Positions 8,971-18,873 of a stretch of DNA of 64,000 bases are shown one piece after another; positions within the stretch are counted from its first letter, which is position 1; every line of letters begins with the position of its first letter. The stretch is taken from the NCBI GenBank assembly GCA_946185285.1, contig CAMHIS010000003.1, positions 1-64,000 of the forward strand, given 5' to 3'. This DNA is from an uncultured Prevotellaceae bacterium. Lineage in GTDB: Bacteria; Bacteroidota; Bacteroidia; Bacteroidales; Bacteroidaceae. The position numbers and the translations under genes were made by a program. The notes under the pieces are model-generated. The model had not been told where the DNA came from. It searched no databases and saw only the letters and a list, made by a program, of their open reading frames with translations.

Positions 8971-11511
8971 ATGAGAAAGACGCTGAAATTAGTAGTGATG
9001 GGGTTATGCTGTACCACTGCCGCCGTGGCTCAGGAGCCTGTTGACTCCGTAGTCCATGAGCTGCAGGACGAGACGGCTTTCACCTTCACTGAGGCGCAGT
9101 TGGAAGATGACGAGACGGCGACTCAGAACATCACGGTCATCTCTTCCAACCGGAATGTGTATGCCAACGAAGTGGGCTACCGGTTCAGTCCGGCCCGCTT
9201 CAAGTATCGTGCGTACAATGCCCAGTACACCGATATGTACATCAACGGCAACCTTGTGAACGACATTGAGCGAGGACAGTTTGGCTACTCCTTCGTGGGC
9301 GGACTGAACAATCAGACGCGCGGCCGAGAGTCGTCGCTGCCCTTCGAGGACAACAACTACTCGATGAGTGCCCTCGGCGGCTCAGGCAACTACAATTTCC
9401 GCCCGTCGAGCTTCGCTACGGGGCAGCGGGCTTCGCTGGCACTGGCCAACCGCAGTTACAACATGCGCGCCATGTACACCTATAACTCGGGTGTCATGGA
9501 GAACGGCTGGGCGCTGACCGGAAGCCTGACCTACCGCTGGGGTAACGGCATCGGCACCATCGAGGGAACGTCGTACAACTCGCTGAGCTACTTCCTCGGA
9601 GCCGAGAAAATCATCAACAACCAGCACTCCGTATCATTGGTCACCTGGGGCAACCCGACCCAGCGAGGCGCACAGCGCGGTGCCACCGACGAGATGTACT
9701 GGATAGCCGGCACCCACAACTACAACCCCAACTGGGGTTATCAGGACGGCAAGAAGCGCAACGCCCGCATCGTGAAGGACTTCTCGCCCGCCGCCCTGCT
9801 GACGTGGGACTGGAAGATTGACGACAACACGAAGCTCATCACCACGCTCCTCGGCCGCTATACCACCTACAGCAACAGCCGACTGGCCTACAACGGCGGT
9901 ACGAACCCCGAGCCAGACTACTACTCGCTGATGCCGAGCTTCAACTTCAACGTCTGGAACCCCGAGGCCACGCTCTTCCGCGATGAGGCCGCCTACGAGA
10001 ACTGGAAGGCCGCCTACGACTACCTGAGCGCCTCGGAGGACAACCGCCAGATTAACTGGGGCCGCCTCTACTACGCCAACAGTCTGATGGCCGCCGAGGG
10101 ACAGGACGCCATGTACTACGTGCAGCGCTTCCACGACGACCAGTTGCAGTTCAACTTGGCCACGAACCTGCAGAAGCAGCTGACCACCAGTTCGGCACTG
10201 AACGCCGGACTGCAGCTGACCTCGAACACGGGCATGCACTACCAGACGATGGACGACCTGCTGGGCAATGCCAAGTTCCATAACGTCAACACCTACGCCC
10301 TGAAGGACTTCGGCTCGCTGTCGCCGAAGGTCTTCTACGACATGAACGAAGGCACGTCGCCCAAGGAGGTAAAGGTTGGCGACACCTTCGGCTACGACTA
10401 TAACATCCTCGTCAAGAAGGCACAGGCGTGGGCTTCTTATTCGAAAGACCTGCGGTTCACCCACCTGTTCGTTTCGGGCCGCGTGGCTGGCACTACCATG
10501 CAGCGCGACGGTAAGATGCGCAACGGTATGGCTGCCGACAACAGCTACGGCAAGAGCGGCACGGCCAGGTTCCTTGATGGAGGCGGCAAGGCCGGTGCCA
10601 ACATCAACATAGGTAAGGGACATGCCATCGCCCTCGGCATCGGCTACGAGTGGAAGACCCCCACTCCGCGTACATCCTTTGCTGCCGCACAGATCAACAA
10701 CGATTTCGTGAAGGACCTGAAGCAGGAGAAGATCTTCTCGGGCGAGTTCGGCTACCAGTGGAAGAACGCCCTGCTGAGCCTCAGCCTGAACGCCTACTAC
10801 GCCGAACTGAAGGATGTCACCGAGCAGAGCCTCTTCTACAGCGACATCGAGAGCTCGTTTGCCTACGTTTCGCTGTCGAATATCCAGAAGAAGTACTACG
10901 GTGTTGAGCTGGGAGCCAACGTCAGGGCTACTGAGTGGCTGAACGTCAAGTTGTTGGGCACCGTCAGCGAAGCCAAGTACACGAACAATGCCGACATGCG
11001 CATGCTGCTCTCCAACAGCGGCACCTACGTCGACGAGCTTTGTATCATCGACGGCATGCGCGAGGGCAGCACCCCGCTGAACGCTTTCAGCATCGACCTG
11101 GCCTACCACAAGAACTTCTGGTATATCGACCTCATCGGCAACTACTACGACAATATATATATGTACTTTGCACCCATCTCGCGCCGCGAGACCGAGGTGC
11201 CCAAGAGCCTCGTCAACGGCGTGAAGACCTTCGACAGCCCTGACCAGAGCAAGGGCGACGGCGGCTTCATGCTCGACGCCTCTATCGGCAAGACGTTCCG
11301 CCTGAAGCAGGGCCGCCGCATCGGCTTCAACCTGATGCTGACCAACATTCTGAACAACATCAAGATCTGTACCGGCGGTATGGAGCAGAACCGTCTCGAC
11401 ACCAAGCAGGAGGAGGAGCGCACCAACAATGCCTACCGCTTCCAGCAGAGTCCGCGTAAGTTCTATGCCAACGGCATCAACGGTATGCTGCTGATTAACT
11501 ACCAATTCTAA
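8971..11511 (+). CDS. TonB-dependent receptor-like outer-membrane protein
   Basis: Signal peptide; plug-like MYINGNLVNDIERGQ; many beta-barrel aromatic strands; C-terminal MLLINYQF. Confidence 0.75.
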   Translation: MRKTLKLVVMGLCCTTAAVAQEPVDSVVHELQDETAFTFTEAQLEDDETATQNITVISSNRNVYANEVGYRFSPARFKYRAYNAQYTDMYINGNLVNDIERGQFGYSFVGGLNNQTRGRESSLPFEDNNYSMSALGGSGNYNFRPSSFATGQRASLALANRSYNMRAMYTYNSGVMENGWALTGSLTYRWGNGIGTIEGTSYNSLSYFLGAEKIINNQHSVSLVTWGNPTQRGAQRGATDEMYWIAGTHNYNPNWGYQDGKKRNARIVKDFSPAALLTWDWKIDDNTKLITTLLGRYTTYSNSRLAYNGGTNPEPDYYSLMPSFNFNVWNPEATLFRDEAAYENWKAAYDYLSASEDNRQINWGRLYYANSLMAAEGQDAMYYVQRFHDDQLQFNLATNLQKQLTTSSALNAGLQLTSNTGMHYQTMDDLLGNAKFHNVNTYALKDFGSLSPKVFYDMNEGTSPKEVKVGDTFGYDYNILVKKAQAWASYSKDLRFTHLFVSGRVAGTTMQRDGKMRNGMAADNSYGKSGTARFLDGGGKAGANINIGKGHAIALGIGYEWKTPTPRTSFAAAQINNDFVKDLKQEKIFSGEFGYQWKNALLSLSLNAYYAELKDVTEQSLFYSDIESSFAYVSLSNIQKKYYGVELGANVRATEWLNVKLLGTVSEAKYTNNADMRMLLSNSGTYVDELCIIDGMREGSTPLNAFSIDLAYHKNFWYIDLIGNYYDNIYMYFAPISRRETEVPKSLVNGVKTFDSPDQSKGDGGFMLDASIGKTFRLKQGRRIGFNLMLTNILNNIKICTGGMEQNRLDTKQEEERTNNAYRFQQSPRKFYANGINGMLLINYQF

Positions 11512-11529
11512 AGAAAGGAGGACAATCGT

Positions 11530-12381
11530 ATGAAAGCTTTCAAATATTTCACAATGGCTGTAGCCTGCCTGCTGTTCGCCGCCTGCCAGGACACCGAGTG
11601 GGACAACTACACCCCCAGCGGGGTCTCGCTCTACGGCAACAACAGCATCACCGACGACGGCATCATCACCATCGCCGAGCTGAAGCAGAAGTACCCCAAC
11701 GTGTTTGAGACCACCGACCGCAACGCCCTCGTCGAGGAGAACATCAAGATCCGCGGCCGCGTCACCGCCAACGACATCCGAGGCAACATCTACAAGCAGT
11801 TTATGATGCAGGACGAGACGGGCGCCATCATCGTCGCCGTCAACGAGAGCGGCATCAGCGGCTACTTGGCTGAAGGTCAGGAAATCATCGTCGACCTGAA
11901 GGGCCTCTACGTCGGCGGCTACTCGCGGCAGCCTGAAATCGGCGCTCCCTACAACGGCAGCAGCATCGGGCGCATGAACAAGGACGTGTTCCAGAAGCAC
12001 TTCAAGTTCACCGCCAGCGCTATCCAGCCCGTGCAGCCCATTGAGTTCGACGTGAACATGAACATGGACGAGAACTGTGCAAAGCTGGTGACCATCAAGA
12101 ACGTCACCTTCGCCGATGCCAACGGCACCAACACCTATGCTCCCGGCGACAGCAGCGTCACCATCCTCGGCGGCTGCGTCAACCGCAAGCTGTCGCAGTT
12201 CCCTGAGTCGAAGGTGGTCATCCGCACCAGCACCTACGCCAAGTTCGCAGCCAACACGCTGCCCTACGACGAGGTGAACAAGAAGCCCCTCGCTGTTGAC
12301 ATCACGGGCATTGCCACCCGCTATCGTGACACGTGGCAGGTGCTCATCCGCAAGGAGAGTGACATCGTTCCTGCCAAATAA
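11530..12381 (+). CDS. DUF5689-type OB-fold lipoprotein
   Basis: Lipobox LFAAC; TIAELKQKYP...KIRGRVTANDIRGNIYKQFMMQDETGAIIV. Confidence 0.7.
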   Translation: MKAFKYFTMAVACLLFAACQDTEWDNYTPSGVSLYGNNSITDDGIITIAELKQKYPNVFETTDRNALVEENIKIRGRVTANDIRGNIYKQFMMQDETGAIIVAVNESGISGYLAEGQEIIVDLKGLYVGGYSRQPEIGAPYNGSSIGRMNKDVFQKHFKFTASAIQPVQPIEFDVNMNMDENCAKLVTIKNVTFADANGTNTYAPGDSSVTILGGCVNRKLSQFPESKVVIRTSTYAKFAANTLPYDEVNKKPLAVDITGIATRYRDTWQVLIRKESDIVPAK

Positions 12382-12423
12382 TTGAGAATTGAGTAATTAG
12401 AACAGAGCAAAAAACATACAACT

Positions 12424-14547
12424 ATGAAGAAAATACTGTACAGCGTCATGGCCCTGGCCATCGCAGCCATGACATTCACCGCTTGTGAGGACGTTCCCGA
12501 ACCGTACCCCACACCCGTTCCAGGCCAGAAACCCGTAGTCACGTACGAAGGCGAGGGCACGCTGGAGAAGCCCTATACCGTTGCCGACGCCATCAACTAC
12601 GCCAAGTCGTTCGGACAGGCCAACTCCGACAAGGCCGTCTATATCAAGGGCTTCATCACCGCCGTTACCGAGGAGTTCACAACGAACTTCGGCAACGCCA
12701 CGTTCGAGATTTCCGACTCGAAGGATGGCGGCAACAAGTTCATCTTCTGGCGTGGCCTGTACTTGGGCAACAAGAAATACAGCAGCGGCAAGACGCAAAT
12801 CAAGGTCGGCGACGAGGTCATCGTCTATGGTAATGTCGTCAACTACAAGGGTAACACTCCCGAAACCGTGCAAGGCGAAGCCTTCCTCTACTCGCTCAAC
12901 GGCGTGGACGAAGGTGGCGGTGGCAGCGACACACCTGCCGAGGCCAAGGGCAGCGGAACGCTCGAAGACCCGTTCAACCCGGCTGGAGCCGTTGCCTACG
13001 CCAAGACGCTCGGTTCCGACGTAACATCCGACAAGGACGTCTACATTAAAGGAAAGATTGCAACTATTGCCGAGGAGTATAGCACGAACTTTGGCAACGC
13101 CACGTTCTACATTTCCGAGGATGGTGAGGACAGCAACACCTTCTATGTATTCCGTGCCATGTACTTGGGCAATAGGAAGTTCAAGAGCGGTGACACTCAA
13201 ATCAAGGTTGGCGACGATGTAATCGTCTGCGGCAAGGTGGTTAACTTTAAGGGTAATACGCCTGAGACAGCACAGAACTCCAGCTATCTCTACTCGCTGA
13301 ATGGCGTTACAGAGGGGGGCGACACGCCAGACACACCGGGAACGCCTGCCGGCAGTGGTACACAAGCTGACCCATACAATGTTGCCAAGGCCCTTCAGGT
13401 TTGTGCTGAAGTGGGAGAAGCCGGTACAGCGAACGAAGTTTATGCAAAAGGTATCGTTACAAGCATTGCTGAGATTTCCACACAGTATGGCAACGGCACA
13501 TTCGTCATCTCAGACGATGCCACTGGCAGCAATAAACTGACCGTCTACCGTGCCTATTCGCTGGGCAATGAGAAGTTTAAGGCTGAGAATGAAATCAAGG
13601 TGGGCGACGAGGTCGTTATCTACGGAAAGCTCGTTAACTTCAAGAGCAATACGCCTGAGTTCACACAGGGCTGCTACATCTACTCGCTCAACGGTAAGAC
13701 GGAGAGCAGCGGCGGCACGCCGACTCCGCAGCCTGGCGGCGAAGTCAAGACCGTCACTGTGGCCGACTTCAACGCTGCCGCCGAGAGCAACGACGTCTGG
13801 TATCAGCTGACTGGTACGGTGAAGAACCTGAAGGACGGCGACCAATACGGCAACTTCGACCTTGAAGACGCTACAGGCTCAGTCTACGTCTACGGCCTGC
13901 TCTCCGAGAAGGGAGGCGAGAAGAAGAAGTTCCAGGAGCTGGTGGCTGCCAAGGGCATCAAGAACGGCTGCACGCTGACCATCATCGGTACCCGCGGCTC
14001 CTACAATGACAAGATTGAGGTGACGAACGCCTACTTCGTCAGCATCGAGGGCGGCGACACGCCTGGTGGTGGCGGTGGTGGCGACACGCCCGGAGGTCAA
14101 GGTGGCGAAGTTAGTGGTGCTTCCATCAGCATTGCCGCTGCCGACTTTGGTTTCGAGGATAAGGGTGCTGCCACCCAGAAGACGCTCTCTGACGGCACAA
14201 AGATTGTCTTCGACAAGGGCGAAGGTTCCACAGCTCCGGCCTATTATGGTGGCAGCTATGCTTCAGTACGCATCTATGCCAAGAACACAGTAACTATTAC
14301 CGCCAGCAAGAAGATTGTGAAGATTGAGATTGAAACTACAGATTCTTCAGGGTCTACCAAATATAATGGCAATGATATGGCATACGCAGATGGCGGTAGC
14401 AAGGTGAGTATTAAGAAGGAGAGCGACACAAAGGTGTCATTCAGCAACTTGAGTGCCTCAACTGTCAAGATTGTGAACGACCATTCCGAGGCCAAGGGTG
14501 GGACGCAGCTTCGCATCAAGACACTGACCATTACTTACGCTGAATAA
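12424..14547 (+). CDS. Lipoprotein with repeated OB-fold (DUF6359-like) domains
   Basis: Three repeats containing G(T)xxxPYxVAxAxxxA...VYxKGxxxxI...KxGDEVVIYGKxVNFKxNTPE; TAC lipobox; Gly-rich linker. Confidence 0.7.
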   Translation: MKKILYSVMALAIAAMTFTACEDVPEPYPTPVPGQKPVVTYEGEGTLEKPYTVADAINYAKSFGQANSDKAVYIKGFITAVTEEFTTNFGNATFEISDSKDGGNKFIFWRGLYLGNKKYSSGKTQIKVGDEVIVYGNVVNYKGNTPETVQGEAFLYSLNGVDEGGGGSDTPAEAKGSGTLEDPFNPAGAVAYAKTLGSDVTSDKDVYIKGKIATIAEEYSTNFGNATFYISEDGEDSNTFYVFRAMYLGNRKFKSGDTQIKVGDDVIVCGKVVNFKGNTPETAQNSSYLYSLNGVTEGGDTPDTPGTPAGSGTQADPYNVAKALQVCAEVGEAGTANEVYAKGIVTSIAEISTQYGNGTFVISDDATGSNKLTVYRAYSLGNEKFKAENEIKVGDEVVIYGKLVNFKSNTPEFTQGCYIYSLNGKTESSGGTPTPQPGGEVKTVTVADFNAAAESNDVWYQLTGTVKNLKDGDQYGNFDLEDATGSVYVYGLLSEKGGEKKKFQELVAAKGIKNGCTLTIIGTRGSYNDKIEVTNAYFVSIEGGDTPGGGGGGDTPGGQGGEVSGASISIAAADFGFEDKGAATQKTLSDGTKIVFDKGEGSTAPAYYGGSYASVRIYAKNTVTITASKKIVKIEIETTDSSGSTKYNGNDMAYADGGSKVSIKKESDTKVSFSNLSASTVKIVNDHSEAKGGTQLRIKTLTITYAE

Positions 14548-14553
14548 TACTAA

Positions 14554-14659
14554 TTGCGACGGAGTCGCAATGCACGAGGGAAGGGGCGGTTTCAGTAAAG
14601 CGCCCCTTCCCTCGCTTTCCAGCCGCCCCTTCCCTCGTTTGCTGCGACTCCGTCGCAGC
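14554..14659. repeat. REP/BIME-like inverted pair 3' of the RAYT gene
   Basis: TTGCGACGGAGTCGCAATGCACGAGGGAAGGGGCGG ... GCCGCCCCTTCCCTCGTTTGCTGCGACTCCGTCGCAGC. Confidence 0.85.
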
Positions 14660-14660
14660 T

Positions 14661-15737
14661 TCACTCGCAGATGCGCCGCGCCATTTCGTTCAGCAGCAGG
14701 CACTTGTCGCGGGTGATGGGAATGCGGCCGTTATGGTGCTCCCATGGAGCCAGAATCAGCATCTGCCCACGGGCACAGGCATCGAAGCGCTTGCCGCCCG
14801 GCTTGGCGAGGTCCGTAAAACCGTTCTCTTGAAGGTAAACGATGGGAAAACCTGCGGCAAACACGGCGTGCATCACGGCCTGTTCGCCTTTTGAGATACA
14901 GGGCGACACAAAGACCGCTCCTTGGGCACCGAGAGCCAGCATCTCCTGAATCTTCTGCGCCAAGGCCACGGGCGTTATCGACCGCGAGCACTGCACCTGC
15001 ACCTTCAGCGGACGGTCGAGCAGGAAGCGGTTGCCGATAGCCGAGAACGTCATGTCGGCATACTCCAGGTTGCGCTGGACGCGGAACAGGTCCGGGTGTT
15101 CGCGCTTCACGATGAGGCGGCGCGGGTTGTCGTGCAGGTAGGCTTTCCATTTGTCCAGCGTGCTGTAGTTGTGCAGGATGCGGTCGTTGTAGCCTTTCTC
15201 CCAGAGGAGGCCGCGCTTTCGCTGCGACAAAGTCGCAGCGCACGAGGAAGGGGCGGCGGTAGCGGCGGGAGGTGCGTACGAAGTGGGGGCGGCGAGGGTA
15301 GAGGCCGCCCCTTCTCTTGTGTGTTGCGACTCCGTCGCAATAATATCGCGGTACGCCCGGTTGCAGCCCGCCTTGAATCCGCGTATGACGTGCCCCAGAT
15401 GCAGCGCCGTCTTCTCGCGGAAGTACAGGATGCCGTGGAAATGGTCGGGCATCACCTGCTGCGCTATCACCGCCACCTGAGGGTAATAGCCGCTGATACC
15501 CGTCCACTCCTTGCACACCGCCAACCCTAACGGCGACAATTCCATACGCGGCGCGTCGGCCGCACCCTCGGCGGCATCACCACGACCCACGACATGCCCC
15601 AACAGCGGCTGCCGTCCTTCCACCGCCAGCGTCACCATATAGAAACACTGGCCCGTATAGTCGTGCTCGTAACTGCGGCGTTTCATCGACGGCACCTTCT
15701 CGCCTGTGAAAGGGTTTTCGTTTTGTTTTTCGTCCAT
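14661..15737 (-). CDS. REP-associated (Y1/IS200-like) transposase with extra C-terminal domain
   Basis: QCFYMVTLAVEGR..., VMPDHFHGILYF (HUH-like), LLWEKGYNDRILH; flanking REP palindromes; ATG 15737 preferred over upstream start. Confidence 0.75.
   Translation of the reverse strand: MDEKQNENPFTGEKVPSMKRRSYEHDYTGQCFYMVTLAVEGRQPLLGHVVGRGDAAEGAADAPRMELSPLGLAVCKEWTGISGYYPQVAVIAQQVMPDHFHGILYFREKTALHLGHVIRGFKAGCNRAYRDIIATESQHTREGAASTLAAPTSYAPPAATAAPSSCAATLSQRKRGLLWEKGYNDRILHNYSTLDKWKAYLHDNPRRLIVKREHPDLFRVQRNLEYADMTFSAIGNRFLLDRPLKVQVQCSRSITPVALAQKIQEMLALGAQGAVFVSPCISKGEQAVMHAVFAAGFPIVYLQENGFTDLAKPGGKRFDACARGQMLILAPWEHHNGRIPITRDKCLLLNEMARRICE
15221..15340. repeat. REP/BIME copy inside the RAYT reading frame
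   Basis: GCTGCGACAAAGTCGCAGCGCACGAGGAAGGGGCGG ... CCGCCCCTTCTCTTGTGTGTTGCGACTCCGTCGCAA; 120 bp. Confidence 0.85.
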
Positions 15738-15857
15738 AACACTGCTTTTGGCTTGCAAAAATACCAAAAACATGGGACACAGCCAACAAAGGAGGCGAAA
15801 AGTTTGGGGAATTGGGAAAAAGTTCGTAACTTCGCAACCTAAAACAAACACTCCAAC

Positions 15858-16814
15858 ATGAAGCAACTACTCAAGTTAGATCTGCCTTTGCTGTTTGCCG
15901 CCACCATCGGCATAGCCTGTAGCGGCGATGACGACGACGGCGGATCGTCCGTTGAATACAACGCCAACCGCAACGACACCAGTCTGGAACCGGCCCTGCA
16001 GCGACTGGAGTTTCCGAAGGTGAAGGGCGGCAACAGCATCGTCATCATCCATACCACCAATGATGAGTACGGCATCAACTACAGCGTAGAGTGGGACTGC
16101 GAAAAGCGGTCGCAGCGTTGGTCGTGCTACCAGATGTACGCCGCCAACAGAGGCGGGAACAACAGCCGTGTAATCGATGGCTACCTGTTTGACGAAGACA
16201 TGCCCAACCACGACGCGAACTATGTTTCCAATGAGTACGGTGAGGTCTTTGACCCGTTCTGGTCGTCAGGATATGACCACGGGCACATCTGCCCCAATTC
16301 CGACAGGAAATACTCAAAGGAGGCTAACCGCCAGACCTTCTTCCTGACCAACATGCAGCCTCAGCGGAATATCTTCAACGCAGGCCTCTGGCTGTCGATG
16401 GAGAACAAGCTGACAAAGAACTGGTGGCCAACGTCCACCGCTGACACGTTGTATGTCGTCAAGGGTGGCACGATAGACTCCGAGGAGAATATCATCGAGT
16501 ATATCTCTAACAGGCAGCGGTCGGCAACCGCCAAGCGAGGGTTTATCCCTGTTCCCCGCTACTTCTTCATGGCCCTGCTGCGCAAGCAATATAACAAGAA
16601 ACAAGAGGCTTGGGGCTACAAGGCCCTGGCTTTCTGGGCAGAGCACCTGAATGAAGACCATAAGAACGACCCGCTCGGCAACTACGTCATAAACATCCGC
16701 GAACTGGAGCGGCGCACGGGCATCGACTTCTTCTGCAACCTGCCCGACGCTATTGAGGAGAATGTCGAGAACTCCAGCGTCGAGGAGATCAAGGAACTTT
16801 GGAACCTAAGATAA
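15858..16814 (+). CDS. DNA/RNA non-specific endonuclease (NucA type), lipoprotein
   Basis: YDHGHICPNSDRKYSKEANRQTFFLTNMQPQRNIFNAGLW. Confidence 0.88.
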   Translation: MKQLLKLDLPLLFAATIGIACSGDDDDGGSSVEYNANRNDTSLEPALQRLEFPKVKGGNSIVIIHTTNDEYGINYSVEWDCEKRSQRWSCYQMYAANRGGNNSRVIDGYLFDEDMPNHDANYVSNEYGEVFDPFWSSGYDHGHICPNSDRKYSKEANRQTFFLTNMQPQRNIFNAGLWLSMENKLTKNWWPTSTADTLYVVKGGTIDSEENIIEYISNRQRSATAKRGFIPVPRYFFMALLRKQYNKKQEAWGYKALAFWAEHLNEDHKNDPLGNYVINIRELERRTGIDFFCNLPDAIEENVENSSVEEIKELWNLR

Positions 16815-16839
16815 ATCATTAACATTAAACATACTACAA

Positions 16840-18855
16840 ATGAAACTAAAACTGATTACCTGTGCCGTAGCTCTTTCGGCTACCCTCTGTGCCTCAGCAC
16901 AAACCCATGTGATGGATGTCAACACCAAGAAACTCGGCGCCCCCGTGCAGTCGACGATGTATGGCATCTTCTTCGAGGACATCAACTACGCTGCCGACGG
17001 CGGTCTCTATGCCGAACTGGTGATGAACCGCTCGTTCGAGTTCCCCAACCACTTTGCCGGTTGGGACATCTCGGGCAAGGTGACGCTGAAGGACGACGGT
17101 CCCTTCGAGCGCAACCCCCACTACGTGCGCTTGGCTCCGTCGGGCCATAGCGACAAGCATACGATGATTGAGAACCGCGGCTTCTTCGGCATGGGCGTGA
17201 AGGGCGGCGAGGAGTACCGCTTCTCCGTCTGGGCCCGCGTGCCCGACGGCGGCAAGGCCAAGCTGTATGTCGACATCGTCGACAACGCCACGATGGACGA
17301 CGACCAGAAATTGGGCAATGCCGGCGTGGACGTCAGCGGCAAGGAGTGGAAGAAATACACCGCCATCCTGAAGCCCCGTCGCACCTTCGACAAGGCCCAT
17401 CTCCGCGTGTGGGGCGACTCCAAGGTGACTACCGACGTTGAGCACGTCAGCCTGTTTCCCGTCAAGACGTGGAAAGGCCGTGAGAACGGCATGCGCCAGG
17501 ACCTGGCACAGGCCCTCTTCGACATGAAGCCCGGCGTGTTCCGCTTCCCCGGCGGCTGCATCGTCGAGGGTACCGACCTCGAGACCCGCTACCAGTGGAA
17601 GAACTCGGTCGGCCCCGTCGAGAACCGTCCGCTCAACGAGAACCGCTGGCACTACACCTTCACCCAGCGCTACTTCCCCGACTACTACCAGTCGTACGGT
17701 CTCGGCTTCTTTGAGTTCTTCCAGCTCTGCGAGGACTTCGGCTGCGAGCCGCTCCCCGTCATCTCGTGCGGACTGTCGTGCCAGTTCCAGAACCCCGACC
17801 CGACGAAGCCCGGCGTCCACGTTCCCGTTGACCAGCTCGACGACTACATCCAGGATGCCCTCGACCTCGTGGAGTTTGCCAATGGCGACGTCACGACGAA
17901 GTGGGGTAAGGTGCGCGCTGACATGGGCCATCCCGCACCGTTCAACCTGAAGTACCTCGGCGTCGGCAACGAGCAGTGGGACTACGACGAGAAGCACGGC
18001 GGCTACGGCCCCGTCTTCACCGAGCGCCTGAAGAAGTTCAATGCCGCCCTGCGCGCCAAATACCCGACGCTGAAGCTCATCGGCACCACCGGTCCGAACA
18101 GCGAGGGCTGGGACTTCGACCTGCTGCAGCCCCGCATGAAGGAGCTGAAAGTCGATCTCTACGACGAGCACTACTACCGCAACGAGAAGTGGTTCCTCAG
18201 CCACGGCCTGCGCTACGACACGTATGACCGCAAGGGCCCCCGCGTGTTTGCCGGCGAGTATGCCTGCCACGGAGCCGGTAAGAAGTGGAATCACTTCGAG
18301 ACGTCGCTCTATGAGGCTGCCCACATGACGGGCATCGAGCGCAATGCCGACATCGTCCACATGGCCACCTACGCCCCGCTCTTCGCCCACGTCGAGGGCT
18401 GGCAGTGGCGCCCCGATGCCATCTGGTACGACAACCTGCGCTCGTTCAAGTCGGTCAGCTACTACGTGCAGCAGCTCTTTGCCATGAACAAGGGCAGCAA
18501 CGTGCTGTCGCTGACGATGGACAAGAAGCCCGTGGCCGGACAGGACGGTCAGGACGGTCTGTTTGCCTCGGCTGTCTTTGAGAAGAGCACCAACGAGGTC
18601 ATCGTCAAGGTGGTCAACACGTCGAAGCAGGCTCAGCCCGTCAGCATCCAGCTCACCGGCATGAAGGGCGAGCGCACGGCCGAGACCATCACCTTGAGCC
18701 ACAACGGTTCGATGGACGATGAGAACACGCTTGACCAGCCCGAGAAGATCACGCCGAAGACCGGCAGCCTGAAGCTCGATGCCGGCAAGAAGGCCACCCT
18801 GCTGCTCGACGACGTGCCCGCCATGTCGTTCCGCATCTACAAGGTCAAGAAATGA
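16840..18855 (+). CDS. Alpha-L-arabinofuranosidase (GH51)
   Basis: YGIFFEDINYAADGGLYAELVMNRSFE, FRFPGGCIVEG, GVGNEQWDYDEKHGGY, GEYACHGAG. Confidence 0.9.
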   Translation: MKLKLITCAVALSATLCASAQTHVMDVNTKKLGAPVQSTMYGIFFEDINYAADGGLYAELVMNRSFEFPNHFAGWDISGKVTLKDDGPFERNPHYVRLAPSGHSDKHTMIENRGFFGMGVKGGEEYRFSVWARVPDGGKAKLYVDIVDNATMDDDQKLGNAGVDVSGKEWKKYTAILKPRRTFDKAHLRVWGDSKVTTDVEHVSLFPVKTWKGRENGMRQDLAQALFDMKPGVFRFPGGCIVEGTDLETRYQWKNSVGPVENRPLNENRWHYTFTQRYFPDYYQSYGLGFFEFFQLCEDFGCEPLPVISCGLSCQFQNPDPTKPGVHVPVDQLDDYIQDALDLVEFANGDVTTKWGKVRADMGHPAPFNLKYLGVGNEQWDYDEKHGGYGPVFTERLKKFNAALRAKYPTLKLIGTTGPNSEGWDFDLLQPRMKELKVDLYDEHYYRNEKWFLSHGLRYDTYDRKGPRVFAGEYACHGAGKKWNHFETSLYEAAHMTGIERNADIVHMATYAPLFAHVEGWQWRPDAIWYDNLRSFKSVSYYVQQLFAMNKGSNVLSLTMDKKPVAGQDGQDGLFASAVFEKSTNEVIVKVVNTSKQAQPVSIQLTGMKGERTAETITLSHNGSMDDENTLDQPEKITPKTGSLKLDAGKKATLLLDDVPAMSFRIYKVKK

Positions 18856-18873
18856 GACATATTGAAAAGTGAC

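Noticed and set aside
9634-12000. 788-aa minus-strand ORF opposite the TonB receptor
   Set aside because: Val/Leu/Ala/Asp-rich antisense shadow of a GC-rich coding gene; the plus strand has a signal peptide, barrel features and family motifs.
16894-18702. 602-aa minus-strand ORF opposite GH51
   Set aside because: Antisense shadow ORF; GH51 motifs on the plus strand are unambiguous.
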